A stretch of 64,000 nt of DNA, from positions 186,001 to 250,000 of the forward strand of contig NZ_CANLNB010000004.1 in NCBI RefSeq assembly GCF_947492455.1, written 5' to 3'. Numbering within the stretch: the stretch's first letter is position 1; each line of letters opens with the position of its first letter. Below, in pieces: positions 26,838 through 35,391 of this stretch. Both the position numbers and the translations under genes were made by a program. The stretch comes from an uncultured Aliiroseovarius sp. GTDB lineage: Bacteria > Pseudomonadota > Alphaproteobacteria > Rhodobacterales > Rhodobacteraceae. The notes beneath the pieces were generated by a model. The model was not told the DNA's origin. It worked only from the letters and a program-made list of their open reading frames with translations, and searched no databases.

Positions 26838-27794
26838 ATGGGCGACACCGCAGACGGATCTTCTAAGGCAGCGCAGAGCGCGCTGCAGGATGAAACACAA
26901 CATCACAGGCCGGGATTTTTTAGCCGCATTTTCGGTGCGCGCGGCCCGGACACACAGGATCAGGTCGCGCCCATTGGCGCCGCGCCCGCTGGAAATGGCG
27001 CGCTTCCCAACGCTGCTCCGGGGATGGTCAATCTTCGACGGATGCGTGTCGAAGACGTCATGATCCCGAAATCCGAGATCGTATCGGCTCCGGTGGATAT
27101 TCTGAAAGACGAACTTGTGGACGTGTTCCGCGAAAGCGGGTTGTCGCGGTTGCCTGTGTTTGACGGCACGTTGGACAGCCCCATCGGGATGGTCCACTTG
27201 AAAGACCTTGCCTTGAATCACGGGTTCAACGGCAAATCCGGCGCGAAAACCGCGCGCTTTGTCCTACGCAATTTGATCCGTCCGCTGCTGTTCGTCCCGC
27301 CCTCGATGCCCATCGGTGTGCTTTTGCAGAAGATGCAGACCGAACGCATTCACATGGCACTGGTCATTGATGAATATGGCGGCGTGGACGGACTTGTGAC
27401 CATTGAAGACCTGATCGAACAGGTGATCGGCGAGATCGAGGACGAGCATGACCTTGAAGAAGGCAAGCTGTGGATTGAAGAAAAGCCCGGCTGCTATCTT
27501 GTCGAAGCCAAGACACCACTAGATGAATTCGAGGCCGAAACCGGCGTACAGCTTCAGACCGATGAAGCCGATGACGACGAGATCGAGACCTTGGGTGGGT
27601 TGGTCTTCGTGCTGTGCGGGCAGGTGCCTGCACGCGGCGAAGTGATCGCCCATCCCGGCGGTGCCGAAATTGAAGTCGTCGATGCAGACCCCCGTCGCAT
27701 CAAGCGCCTGCGCCTGCGCGTTCCGGGCCCGATGCCTACGCCGCATCAGGTGGCTGAGGTCAGCGCGGATGACGCGCCCGCGACGAATGCCTGA
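26838..27794 (+). CDS. CBS-domain CorC/HlyC family protein (YbeX)
   Basis: Soluble protein of 318 residues with two CBS domains (VEDVMIPKSEIVSAP to LKDLAL, and RPLLFVPPSMPIGVLL to LVTIEDLIEQVIGEIEDE) and a C-terminal CorC_HlyC domain (LGGLVFVLCGQVPARGEVI). The membrane DUF21 domain of full hemolysin-like proteins is absent, as in YbeX/CorC. Members are tied to magnesium/cobalt efflux or ribosome homeostasis. The start has AAAAGGA six bases ahead. Its end overlaps lnt by eight bases. Confidence 0.88.
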   Translation: MGDTADGSSKAAQSALQDETQHHRPGFFSRIFGARGPDTQDQVAPIGAAPAGNGALPNAAPGMVNLRRMRVEDVMIPKSEIVSAPVDILKDELVDVFRESGLSRLPVFDGTLDSPIGMVHLKDLALNHGFNGKSGAKTARFVLRNLIRPLLFVPPSMPIGVLLQKMQTERIHMALVIDEYGGVDGLVTIEDLIEQVIGEIEDEHDLEEGKLWIEEKPGCYLVEAKTPLDEFEAETGVQLQTDEADDDEIETLGGLVFVLCGQVPARGEVIAHPGGAEIEVVDADPRRIKRLRLRVPGPMPTPHQVAEVSADDAPATNA

Positions 27795-29304
27795 CATTGA
27801 CGCCTACGTGGCGCGACTGGCCGCGCGCCCTCGGGTGCGGGTCATTCTGTTGCTGCTGGCGGGTGCTATTGCGGCGCTGGGACAGGCGCCGTTTCTGATT
27901 TGGGCGGTGACGCTGGCGGGCCTTCTGGTCGCGTTTCTATTTTGGCGCCATAGCCGGTCACCCCGCGCGGCGGCTCTGCAGGGCTGGTTGTTCGGGCTGG
28001 GCTATTTCACTGTCACGATGAGCTGGCTGGTCAATCCGTTCTTTGTCGAACCCGAACGTCACGGCTGGATGGCGCCCTTTGCGCTTTTGGGCATGGCCGG
28101 TGGGCTGGCGCTGCTCTGGGCGCTGGGCTGGGGCGTTGCGCGCTGGTTTGTAAGCAATCACCGCTTTGAGTGGCTGTTCTGGCCCGCAGGACTCGCGGCA
28201 GCCGAGCTGTTGCGCGGCGTGCTGTTCACTGGCTTTCCGTGGGGCGGGCCGGGGCTGGCGTGGATCGAGACGCCTCTGGCGCAGATCGCAAGTCTGGTGG
28301 GTGTGTCAGGGCTAAGCTTTCTAACCGCGCTGTGGGTCGCTCTGTTGGCTGTCGCGGTGGGTGGCCGAACCGTCAAACACGCCGCCGGGGTCATGGCCCT
28401 GTCACTGGCATTGGGGGTGGCCGCAGTCCTATCGCCAACGCCTCTGCCAGAAGACACGCCCCACACGCTGCGCCTGATCCAACCCAACGCGCCGCAGCAC
28501 CAAAAATGGGATCCCGACTTTGCCGAAAGCTTTGTCCACCGCCAGTTGGACCTGACCGCCACGCCGCCTGAAGGCGCCCGCCCGAACCTGATCATCTGGC
28601 CCGAAACCTCGGTGCCGTATCTGATGCGACATGCTCAGCTTCTGTTCCCGCTGATTGCCGAGGCCGCGGACGGACCGCCCGTCTTGATGGGCATCCAACG
28701 GGCCGAGGAACTGCGCTATTTCAACAGCATGGTACAGGTCAACGCGGACGGCATCGCGCAGCCTGTCTATGACAAGCATCACCTCGTGCCCTTTGGCGAA
28801 TACGTCCCGCTTGGCGATGCGATGGCCCGCATCGGCATCCGCGCTTTTGCGGCGCAATACGGTCAGGGCTATTCGGCTGGGCCGGGGCCTGTCGTGCTGG
28901 ATATGGGCGCCCTAGGCAAGGTCCTGCCCCTGATCTGCTACGAGGCTGTGTTTCCCCGCGATATTCGCAATGCGCCAGAGCGCCCAGATTGGATCTTGCA
29001 GATCACGAATGACGCGTGGTTCGGCAATTTCTCTGGTCCGCAGCAGCACCTTATCCAGGCCCGCTTCCGCGCGATCGAGTTTGGTCTTCCGGTCATTCGC
29101 GTGGCCAATACCGGGATCAGTGCGGCGATTGATGTGCGCGGTCAGGTGCGTGCGGCGCTGGCATTGGGTGAAGCGGGCTATTTGGATGTGATCCAACCAG
29201 CCGCCGCCCCCGTAACCCCCTATGCCCGCGCCGGTGACTGGCCGCTTTTCCTGTTGCTGATCAGCGTCGCAGGCTGGGGCGCTTTGGCGCGCCGTCGCTT
29301 TTAA
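27787..29304 (+). CDS. lnt: Apolipoprotein N-acyltransferase
   Basis: Inner-membrane enzyme that adds the third acyl chain to the N-terminal cysteine of lipoproteins. 505 residues: about six N-terminal helices, then a periplasmic nitrilase-like domain with the Glu (IWPETSVPYL), Lys (YDKHHLVPFGEYVP) and Cys (PLICYEAVFP) triad, and a last helix near the end. The start ATG lies within the end of corC, so translation is probably coupled. It is the last gene of the miaB-to-lnt series; the metK riboswitch follows. Confidence 0.95.
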   Translation: MPDIDAYVARLAARPRVRVILLLLAGAIAALGQAPFLIWAVTLAGLLVAFLFWRHSRSPRAAALQGWLFGLGYFTVTMSWLVNPFFVEPERHGWMAPFALLGMAGGLALLWALGWGVARWFVSNHRFEWLFWPAGLAAAELLRGVLFTGFPWGGPGLAWIETPLAQIASLVGVSGLSFLTALWVALLAVAVGGRTVKHAAGVMALSLALGVAAVLSPTPLPEDTPHTLRLIQPNAPQHQKWDPDFAESFVHRQLDLTATPPEGARPNLIIWPETSVPYLMRHAQLLFPLIAEAADGPPVLMGIQRAEELRYFNSMVQVNADGIAQPVYDKHHLVPFGEYVPLGDAMARIGIRAFAAQYGQGYSAGPGPVVLDMGALGKVLPLICYEAVFPRDIRNAPERPDWILQITNDAWFGNFSGPQQHLIQARFRAIEFGLPVIRVANTGISAAIDVRGQVRAALALGEAGYLDVIQPAAAPVTPYARAGDWPLFLLLISVAGWGALARRRF

Positions 29305-29346
29305 CATTGACCTTTGCAGATAAAGGCCAGATACCGATCCGGACCA

Positions 29347-29393
29347 CCGTCACAACGGCTTCCTGGCGTGGCGGGTAGATCTAAATGGAGCAT
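29347..29393 (+). promoter_or_regulatory. SAM/SAH riboswitch
   Basis: Matches the known SAM/SAH class. A seven-pair stem is formed by CCGTCAC (29347-29353) and GTGGCGG (29368-29374); the loop has the conserved AACGGCTTCCTGGC. The downstream TGGAGCA (29386-29392) pairs with the GCTTCC of the loop to close the pseudoknot. That strand contains the GGAG ribosome site of metK, eight bases before its ATG, so ligand binding should hide the site and lower translation of S-adenosylmethionine synthetase, a feedback loop. Confidence 0.92.
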
Positions 29394-29398
29394 GTTTC

Positions 29399-30565
29399 AT
29401 GTCACGACAGAACTATACATTCACTTCGGAAAGTGTGTCCGAGGGGCATCCCGACAAGGTGTGCGACCGTATTTCAGATGCGGTACTTGATGCGTTTCTG
29501 ACCGAAGAACCGAACGCGCGCGTGGCATGCGAGACTTTCGCCACCAGCGGCATGGTCGTCATCGGCGGCGAGGTCGGATTGTCCGATCCGGAACGTCTGA
29601 AGGTGATGATGGGCTCGATCAGCCAGATCGCCCGCGATTGCATCCGCGACATCGGATACGAGCAGGAGCAATTCCACTGGAATACCTGCCGGGTGATGAA
29701 CTTCCTGCACGAACAGTCGGCCCATATCGCCCAAGGTGTGGACCGTGACGGTGCAGGCGATCAGGGGATCATGTTCGGCTATGCGGTGAACGAAACGCCC
29801 GAGCTGATGCCCGCCCCGATCCAGTATTCGCACGCTATTCTGAAACGTCTGGCCGAGGTGCGTAAAAACGGCACCGAGCCGACGCTGGGCCCGGATGCGA
29901 AATCGCAGCTGTCGCTGCGCTATGAGGATGGCAAACCGGTCGAGGTCACCTCGATCGTGCTGTCGACCCAGCACCTTGACGAAGACATGACCAGCGACGA
30001 CGTGCGCGCCGTGGTCGAGCCCTACATCCGCGAGGTTGTTCCGTCGGAATGGATCAACGGCGGCACCGAATGGCACGTGAACCCGACCGGCAAGTTCGTA
30101 ATCGGCGGACCGGATGGTGACGCAGGCCTGACCGGTCGCAAGATCATCGTGGACACCTATGGCGGTGCGGCTCCGCATGGCGGCGGCGCTTTCTCGGGCA
30201 AAGACCCGACGAAGGTGGACCGCTCGGCGGCCTATGCCGCACGCTATCTTGCGAAGAACATTGTCGCGGCGGGTATGGCCGAACGCTGCACCTTGCAGCT
30301 GTCCTATGCCATCGGCGTGGCCAAGCCGCTGTCGATTTATGTCGATACGCACGGCACGGGTGAAGTGGACGAAGCAGGTATCGAGCGCGCCGTCGCACAG
30401 GTCATGGACCTGACCCCGCGCGGCATTCGCGAGCATCTGGGCCTGAACAAACCGATCTTCCAGCGCACTGCGGCTTACGGCCATTTCGGTCGCGCGCCCG
30501 AGGCCGATGGCGGCTTTAGCTGGGAAAAGGTCGATCTGGTCGAGGCGCTGAAGAAAGCCGTCTGA
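29399..30565 (+). CDS. metK: S-adenosylmethionine synthetase
   Basis: Makes S-adenosylmethionine from methionine and ATP. 388 residues. Signatures: [14 protein letters not shown] with the ATP-site His, [12 protein letters not shown], and the glycine-rich loop [23 protein letters not shown]. Expression is very probably set by the SAM/SAH riboswitch that overlaps its ribosome site. A terminator-like hairpin follows 19 bases after the stop. Confidence 0.97.
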   Translation: MSRQNYTFTSESVSEGHPDKVCDRISDAVLDAFLTEEPNARVACETFATSGMVVIGGEVGLSDPERLKVMMGSISQIARDCIRDIGYEQEQFHWNTCRVMNFLHEQSAHIAQGVDRDGAGDQGIMFGYAVNETPELMPAPIQYSHAILKRLAEVRKNGTEPTLGPDAKSQLSLRYEDGKPVEVTSIVLSTQHLDEDMTSDDVRAVVEPYIREVVPSEWINGGTEWHVNPTGKFVIGGPDGDAGLTGRKIIVDTYGGAAPHGGGAFSGKDPTKVDRSAAYAARYLAKNIVAAGMAERCTLQLSYAIGVAKPLSIYVDTHGTGEVDEAGIERAVAQVMDLTPRGIREHLGLNKPIFQRTAAYGHFGRAPEADGGFSWEKVDLVEALKKAV

Positions 30566-30584
30566 TCTTGGATCGAATACACCG

Positions 30585-30619
30585 AAAGGGCGGGCCGTCA
30601 CTTGACGCGCCCGCCCTTT
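30585..30619 (+). terminator. Hairpin terminator after metK
   Basis: Eleven-pair stem AAAGGGCGGGC (30585-30595) / GCCCGCCCTTT (30609-30619) with a 13-base loop, between metK and trmB. Only three Ts close the 3' arm and no longer T-run follows, so termination may be incomplete. Confidence 0.6.
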
Positions 30620-30638
30620 GCGTTGCATAGGCCCCGCC

Positions 30639-31367
30639 ATGACCCAAGATGATGCATCGCAAAACAAACACCGCTCGGGCGCGCCGTGGCGCAATTTCTA
30701 TGGCCGTCTGAAAGGCAAAGGGCTGCGCGACAGCCAGCAGACCTATCTGGACGAGGATTTGGCTGCGCTCAGCCCCGGCGCTGTCGGCTGGGACGAAAAC
30801 CCCGACCGCACTCCTTTGGACCTGAAGGCGCTGTTTGGCGATAAACCTGTCTGGCTGGAAACCGGCTTTGGCGGGGGCGAGCATATGGTGCATCAGGCCG
30901 CGACCTATCCCGAGATCGGCATCATCGGCTGCGAACCCTATATCAACGGCGTCGCAATGCTGCTGGGTAAAATCCGCGATGCGGGATGCGAAAACGTCGC
31001 CGTGCATCCGGGCGATGTACGCGACCTTTTCGACGTGTTGCCGCCGGAAAGTATCGACAAGGCCTTCCTGCTATACCCCGACCCGTGGCCCAAGAAACGT
31101 CACCATCGCCGCCGTTTCGTGATGCCCGAATATCTGGAACCCTTCCACAAAGTCCTGAAACCCGGCGCCGAATTCCGCGTCGCCACCGACATCCCCGACT
31201 ATGTCCGCCAAACGCTGGAAGAAGTCCCGCGCGCGGGCTTTGAGTGGCTGGGCGAGTGCGCCGACGATTGGCGCACCCCGTGGAGCGACTGGATTTCGAC
31301 GCGCTATGAACAGAAAGCGCTGCGCGAAGGCCGCACGCCGCACTATCTGACCTTCCGTCGGATCTGA
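30639..31367 (+). CDS. trmB: tRNA (guanine-N7-)-methyltransferase
   Basis: SAM-dependent enzyme that forms m7G46 in tRNA. 242 residues; the second in-frame ATG is chosen because the first falls on the arm of the preceding terminator. Motifs: LETGFGGGEH for SAM binding, GCEPYINGVAMLL, and the family-specific YPDPWPKKRHHRRRF. The location after metK makes sense for a methyltransferase user but may be chance. Confidence 0.92.
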   Translation: MTQDDASQNKHRSGAPWRNFYGRLKGKGLRDSQQTYLDEDLAALSPGAVGWDENPDRTPLDLKALFGDKPVWLETGFGGGEHMVHQAATYPEIGIIGCEPYINGVAMLLGKIRDAGCENVAVHPGDVRDLFDVLPPESIDKAFLLYPDPWPKKRHHRRRFVMPEYLEPFHKVLKPGAEFRVATDIPDYVRQTLEEVPRAGFEWLGECADDWRTPWSDWISTRYEQKALREGRTPHYLTFRRI

Positions 31368-31370
31368 CAT

Positions 31371-31432
31371 CTCGCATTTTCTTGTTGCAAATATCCTGGG
31401 GTGAGCCCGCCAGGGCGAGGGGCAAAGCCCCT
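31371..31432 (+). repeat. Dispersed intergenic repeat, copy A
   Basis: TTTTCTTGTTGCAAATATC lead, GGGGTGA, then the hairpins GCCC-GCCA-GGGC (31405-31416) and AGGGGC-AAA-GCCCCT (31418-31432). It begins three bases after the trmB stop, so it would be the 3' end of that transcript. Confidence 0.75.
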
Positions 31433-31493
31433 TTCCACTGGCCTCGCCAAAATGTCTGCGCTATCAGGGCTGCAAGACTAAAGGAGAACGCCC

Positions 31494-32846
31494 ATGTCCG
31501 GCCACGGCCCCGCCATCCCCATGACCGCCCGCAAATCCGGCCCGCTGAAGGGCACGGCCAATGTGCCGGGGGATAAGTCAATCAGCCACCGGTCGCTGAT
31601 CTTGGGCGCGATGGCGGTGGGCGAGACCCACATTACCGGCCTTCTGGAAGGTGAAGACGTTCTGGGCACGGCGGACGCGATGCGGGCCTTTGGTGCAGAT
31701 GTGGAACGTCTGGGCGATGGCGAATGGCGCGTGAATGGCGTTGGCGTTGGCGGCTTTGCGGAACCCGAGGATGTGATCGACTGCGGCAACGCGGGCACTG
31801 GTGTCCGTCTGATCATGGGGGCGATGGCGACCTCTCCGATCACCGCGACCTTCACCGGCGATGCGTCCCTGCGCTCGCGCCCAATGGGTCGTGTGACGGA
31901 TCCGATCGCGCTGTTCGGTGCGCAAAGCTATGGCCGCGAGGGTGGCCGCATCCCGATGACCATCGTTGGCGCGCGCGAACCCGTTGCCGTGACCTACACA
32001 ACGCCGATGGCCTCGGCGCAGGTGAAATCGGCTGTGCTGCTGGCGGGCCTGAACGTGCCGGGCAAGACCGTGGTGATCGAAAAAGAAGCCACCCGCGACC
32101 ATACCGAACGTATGCTGGCAGGCTTTGGCGCCGAAATTACCGTCGAGGAGACCGACGAAGGCCACAAAATCACCCTGACCGGTCAGCCGGAACTGAAACC
32201 GCAAACCATCACCGTCCCGCGCGATCCAAGCTCGGCCGCGTTTCCGGTCTGTGCGGCGTTGATCGTGCCGGGGTCCGAGGTGCTGGTGCCGAATATCGGC
32301 CTGAACCCAACGCGCGCGGGGCTGTTCTACACCCTGCAAGAAATGGGCGCCAATCTGACCTTCGAAAGTAAACGCACCGAAGGTGGCGAACCCGTTGCTG
32401 ATCTGCGTGCGAAATACTCGCCCAACATGAAGGGCATCGTGGTGCCGCCTGAACGCGCCGCCTCGATGATCGACGAATATCCGATCCTGTCCGTCGTGGC
32501 GTCCTTTGCCACCGGCAAGACCGAGATGCCCGGCGTGCACGAGCTGCGCGTGAAGGAAAGCGACCGGATCGACGCGATGGCCAAGGGTCTACGCGCCGCA
32601 GGTGTGACCGTGGATGAAGGCGAAGATTGGTGGTCAGTCGAGGGCCTTGGACCTGATGGCGTCCCCGGCGGCTGCACCGTTGCCACCGTTTTGGACCACC
32701 GCATCGCGATGAGCTTTGCCTGCTTGGGCTTTGCGTCGCAGAAACCCGTCAATCTGGACGATGGCGGCCCGATCGCCACCAGCTTCCCGGTGTTCGAGCC
32801 TCTGATGTCCGGTCTTGGCGCGCAGATCGTGCGCAACAATTCATGA
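31494..32846 (+). CDS. aroA: 3-phosphoshikimate 1-carboxyvinyltransferase (EPSP synthase, class II)
   Basis: Sixth step of the shikimate pathway: joins shikimate-3-phosphate and phosphoenolpyruvate. 450 residues. [49 protein letters not shown] and [11 protein letters not shown] follow the class II pattern known from the Agrobacterium CP4 enzyme. At the CP4 Ala100 position, which underlies glyphosate tolerance, this protein has Gly (NAGTG), the ordinary residue. AAGGAG lies eight bases before the ATG. Its end overlaps the next start in ATGA. Confidence 0.95.
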   Translation: MSGHGPAIPMTARKSGPLKGTANVPGDKSISHRSLILGAMAVGETHITGLLEGEDVLGTADAMRAFGADVERLGDGEWRVNGVGVGGFAEPEDVIDCGNAGTGVRLIMGAMATSPITATFTGDASLRSRPMGRVTDPIALFGAQSYGREGGRIPMTIVGAREPVAVTYTTPMASAQVKSAVLLAGLNVPGKTVVIEKEATRDHTERMLAGFGAEITVEETDEGHKITLTGQPELKPQTITVPRDPSSAAFPVCAALIVPGSEVLVPNIGLNPTRAGLFYTLQEMGANLTFESKRTEGGEPVADLRAKYSPNMKGIVVPPERAASMIDEYPILSVVASFATGKTEMPGVHELRVKESDRIDAMAKGLRAAGVTVDEGEDWWSVEGLGPDGVPGGCTVATVLDHRIAMSFACLGFASQKPVNLDDGGPIATSFPVFEPLMSGLGAQIVRNNS

Positions 32847-33355
32847 ACCTTAAACGCGCATTCTGGGCGGTCTTTGCCCTGATGTTGCTGGTCTATCTGA
32901 CGATGGTGCTATGGTCATTGCCGATCATCATGAGCGATGCGAACGGGTTGATGCCGTTTGACCTGCGTCCAAGCGGATATACCACCGAAGAGGCGCGCGC
33001 GTTTCTGTCGGCCCTCAGCGAGGATGGTCAGGCCCATTATTTGGGCGTCCAGCACAAGCTGGATACGCTCTATCCCGGTTTGATGGCCCTTTCTTTGATC
33101 TTGGCCTATCACTTGTTGTTCGCAAAGACGTGGGCTGTCGGGTTTTCGGTGCTGGCTGTTCTGGTCGCTGTGTTTGACTGGAGCGAAAACAGTGCGGTTG
33201 CGGATCTTTTGCGACTGGGAGCGGAAGGCATTGATGAAGAAGTGGTCTCGGTCGCGGCGCTTTTCACCATGTTGAAATCGGGCTTTGTAACCGTCGCGTT
33301 GACCATACTCCTTGTCGGAGTTGTTGGTATGATGTGGCGTCGATGGAAAGGATAA
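32843..33355 (+). CDS. Four-helix membrane protein of unknown function
   Basis: Integral membrane protein of 170 residues. Hydrophobic helices at about 8-30, 78-94, 98-113 and 138-165; a soluble loop between the first two holds [20 protein letters not shown] know no function. It is wedged between aroA and cmk, its start overlapping the aroA stop by four bases and its stop lying five bases before cmk, so it is almost certainly expressed with these two enzymes. Confidence 0.7.
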   Translation: MNLKRAFWAVFALMLLVYLTMVLWSLPIIMSDANGLMPFDLRPSGYTTEEARAFLSALSEDGQAHYLGVQHKLDTLYPGLMALSLILAYHLLFAKTWAVGFSVLAVLVAVFDWSENSAVADLLRLGAEGIDEEVVSVAALFTMLKSGFVTVALTILLVGVVGMMWRRWKG

Positions 33356-33360
33356 TCGGT

Positions 33361-33966
33361 ATGACATTCATCGTTGCAATTGACGGCCCCGCCGCAGCTG
33401 GCAAGGGAACCATTTCCAAAGCGGTCGCAGCACATTTCGGATTTGCCCATCTGGATACGGGACTGCTGTACCGGGCCGTTGGTGCAAAGACGTTGTCTGG
33501 CACCGATCCGATTGACGCCTCCAAGACCTTGACCCCAGCAGACATGCAGGGCGAACTGCGTACCCCCGAAGTGGCGCAAGCAGCGTCAAAAGTCGCTGTG
33601 ATTGCCGAAGTCCGCGCAGCACTTGTCGACTTCCAGCGTAATTTCGCAACCCGCGACGGCGGCGCGGTACTGGATGGGCGCGACATTGGCACCGTGATTT
33701 GCCCGGGTGCGGATGTGAAGCTCTTCGTCACCGCCAGCGCCGAAGTCCGCGCCGAGCGTCGTTTCTTGGAACTGTCCGCCAAGGATCACGACGTGACCCG
33801 CGCGCAAGTGCTGGCCGACGTCATCGCCCGCGACAAACGCGACAGCGAACGGGAAGAGGCGCCGCTGAAACCCGCCGAGGACGCGGTGATCATCGACACG
33901 TCCGACCTGTCGATCGAGGATGCCGTGGCTGCCGCCGTGGCAACGATCGAAAGCGTATTTGGATGA
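33361..33966 (+). CDS. cmk: Cytidylate kinase
   Basis: Phosphorylates CMP and dCMP with ATP. 201 residues. The P-loop is [11 protein letters not shown], the CMP-binding part [12 protein letters not shown], then [22 protein letters not shown] and [14 protein letters not shown] near the lid. aroA-cmk-rpsA is a common order; here cmk is followed by two exported-protein genes before rpsA. The ATG with AAAGGA upstream is used rather than an earlier in-frame start. Confidence 0.95.
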   Translation: MTFIVAIDGPAAAGKGTISKAVAAHFGFAHLDTGLLYRAVGAKTLSGTDPIDASKTLTPADMQGELRTPEVAQAASKVAVIAEVRAALVDFQRNFATRDGGAVLDGRDIGTVICPGADVKLFVTASAEVRAERRFLELSAKDHDVTRAQVLADVIARDKRDSEREEAPLKPAEDAVIIDTSDLSIEDAVAAAVATIESVFG

Positions 33967-34541
33967 GGCGCTACCTCCCCTTTGTACTAATTTTTAGTTT
34001 TTTGTGTCTGGCTTGGGGCTTTGTGTCTTTGAACCAGACCTCAGATGCGCGCGGCAAGCAGTTCGCCACCGAAGCGCTTGAGGCGCTTGCTGTGTGCGAG
34101 AACGCAATCATGCGCGGACGTCTGCCTGAAGTGCGCAACTGGAAGCCAGTTCGGCCCCTTTCTGGTGGCCATCGTTCTGCAGAGTACCTTTCGCCTCCCG
34201 ATGCGCAATGGATTGCAGTGAAGGTCGAGCGTGCGAGTTGGCGTGGCGACACACAGCTTACGTGTGGTATTCAGCAGGCTTGGAGTGAGACGTTGCTGAC
34301 GCGCGGTGAGGTCGCGGAGGTGTTGCTTACCTTTATGGAGGAGCTCCCTTCCCGATTTGAAGGGATCCCGAAGAAGGCACTTGATATTACTGTGCTTTCT
34401 CCAGGGTTGTTCTCGACCGGCGTTGTCTCGTTGGAAAATGTGAACGAGGACTGTCCGATAGGGGCAATGATTACGGTCTCCGAGGATCCGTATTTGATTT
34501 GGTTCAGAGTTGCGGATCGGTTTACTTGGTGTTCAAAGTAG
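33963..34541 (+). CDS. Exported orphan protein
   Basis: Hypothetical protein of 192 residues beginning with a signal peptide or anchor helix ([20 protein letters not shown]). Four cysteines in the mature part could form two disulfides. No family comes to mind. The start overlaps the cmk stop in ATGA, yet codon choice looks less GC-biased than in cmk and rpsA, so it may be a recent insertion into the operon. The overlap argues that it is translated. Confidence 0.6.
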   Translation: MRRYLPFVLIFSFLCLAWGFVSLNQTSDARGKQFATEALEALAVCENAIMRGRLPEVRNWKPVRPLSGGHRSAEYLSPPDAQWIAVKVERASWRGDTQLTCGIQQAWSETLLTRGEVAEVLLTFMEELPSRFEGIPKKALDITVLSPGLFSTGVVSLENVNEDCPIGAMITVSEDPYLIWFRVADRFTWCSK

Positions 34542-34641
34542 CTTTTGCTAGAGAGCCAAACGCTGACATTCCCCTCACCACACTGTGCATCGTATGTGAC
34601 GCGGGCGCGGGCTATGCTGGGCATAGTACGGAGGTGCCCCG

Positions 34642-35178
34642 ATGCAAAGTAGCAAAACCCTGATCCTTGCTGCAATGCTGGCGATTGCCAGTCATTTGCC
34701 CGCGCTTGCGCAAGAGCAAAGCGAGCCGCCCATGACCTACGAGCGGATCGGGCGGATATTGGCGGCGATTGATCCGGAGCTTCAGCCTCAGGGCAATGGG
34801 TTCCAGTTGGTCATCGCGGGCGTGCCGATGGTCGTGGTCACCGATCCAGCCGCAGACCGGATGCGCGCGATGGTGCGGATTGGTCCCACCGGCGCGATGG
34901 ACGAGGCGCTGATGCAGCGGATGTTGCAGGCCAATTTTGATGCGGTGCTGGATGCGCGTTACGCCGTGGCGGGCGGGCAGATCTGGTCGGTCTTTATCCA
35001 CCCGCTGTCTCCGCTTGAAACCCGGCAGTTCGTGTCAGGCCTGACCCAAACCGTGGTGGCCGCGCAAAGCTTTGGCACGGCCTTCACCGGTGGCGGGGTG
35101 CAGTTCGGCGGGGGCGACAGCAACGCCTTGCAGCAAGAGTTGATCGAGCAGCTTCAGAAGAGGGGCATCCCGCTGTAG
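34642..35178 (+). CDS. Exported YbjN / secretion-chaperone-fold protein
   Basis: Protein of 178 residues with a signal peptide ending LPALAQ. The mature part, MTYERIGRILAAIDPE then a beta segment (GNGFQLVIAGVPMVVVTD) and a helix (LMQRMLQANFDAVLDARYAV), has the alpha-beta order of type III secretion chaperone/YbjN-like proteins, but in an exported form. The C-terminus is Gly-rich (FTGGGVQFGGGDS). Role unknown. GGAGG lies eight bases before the start; a terminator follows about 90 bases after the stop. Confidence 0.6.
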   Translation: MQSSKTLILAAMLAIASHLPALAQEQSEPPMTYERIGRILAAIDPELQPQGNGFQLVIAGVPMVVVTDPAADRMRAMVRIGPTGAMDEALMQRMLQANFDAVLDARYAVAGGQIWSVFIHPLSPLETRQFVSGLTQTVVAAQSFGTAFTGGGVQFGGGDSNALQQELIEQLQKRGIPL

Positions 35179-35270
35179 TTAAGTGGAATGCCCTTGATTT
35201 ACAGGCAGAATCCCCGTAAATCCCGCCCTGTCGACAAGGTGCAATTGCCGCGACACAGGGAAAAACGAGC

Positions 35271-35300
35271 AGGGCCGAGGCTTCGGCCCTCTTTGTTTTG
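35271..35300 (+). terminator. Rho-independent terminator
   Basis: Eight-pair stem AGGGCCGA / TCGGCCCT with a GGCT loop (35271-35290), then CTTTGTTTTG. It ends the upstream YbjN-like transcript and separates it from rpsA. Confidence 0.8.
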
Positions 35301-35391
35301 CGTCTAACCTGTTGACCAAATTGGGAAATCCAAGACCGGCGGAGACAACCGCTCGGCCCGTGAAAATGACTGTAAAGGAATGAAACGCCAC

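Noticed and set aside
29474-30694. Open frame of about 400 codons antisense to metK
   Set aside because: Lies entirely opposite a clear metK plus terminator; Arg/His-rich translation without motifs.
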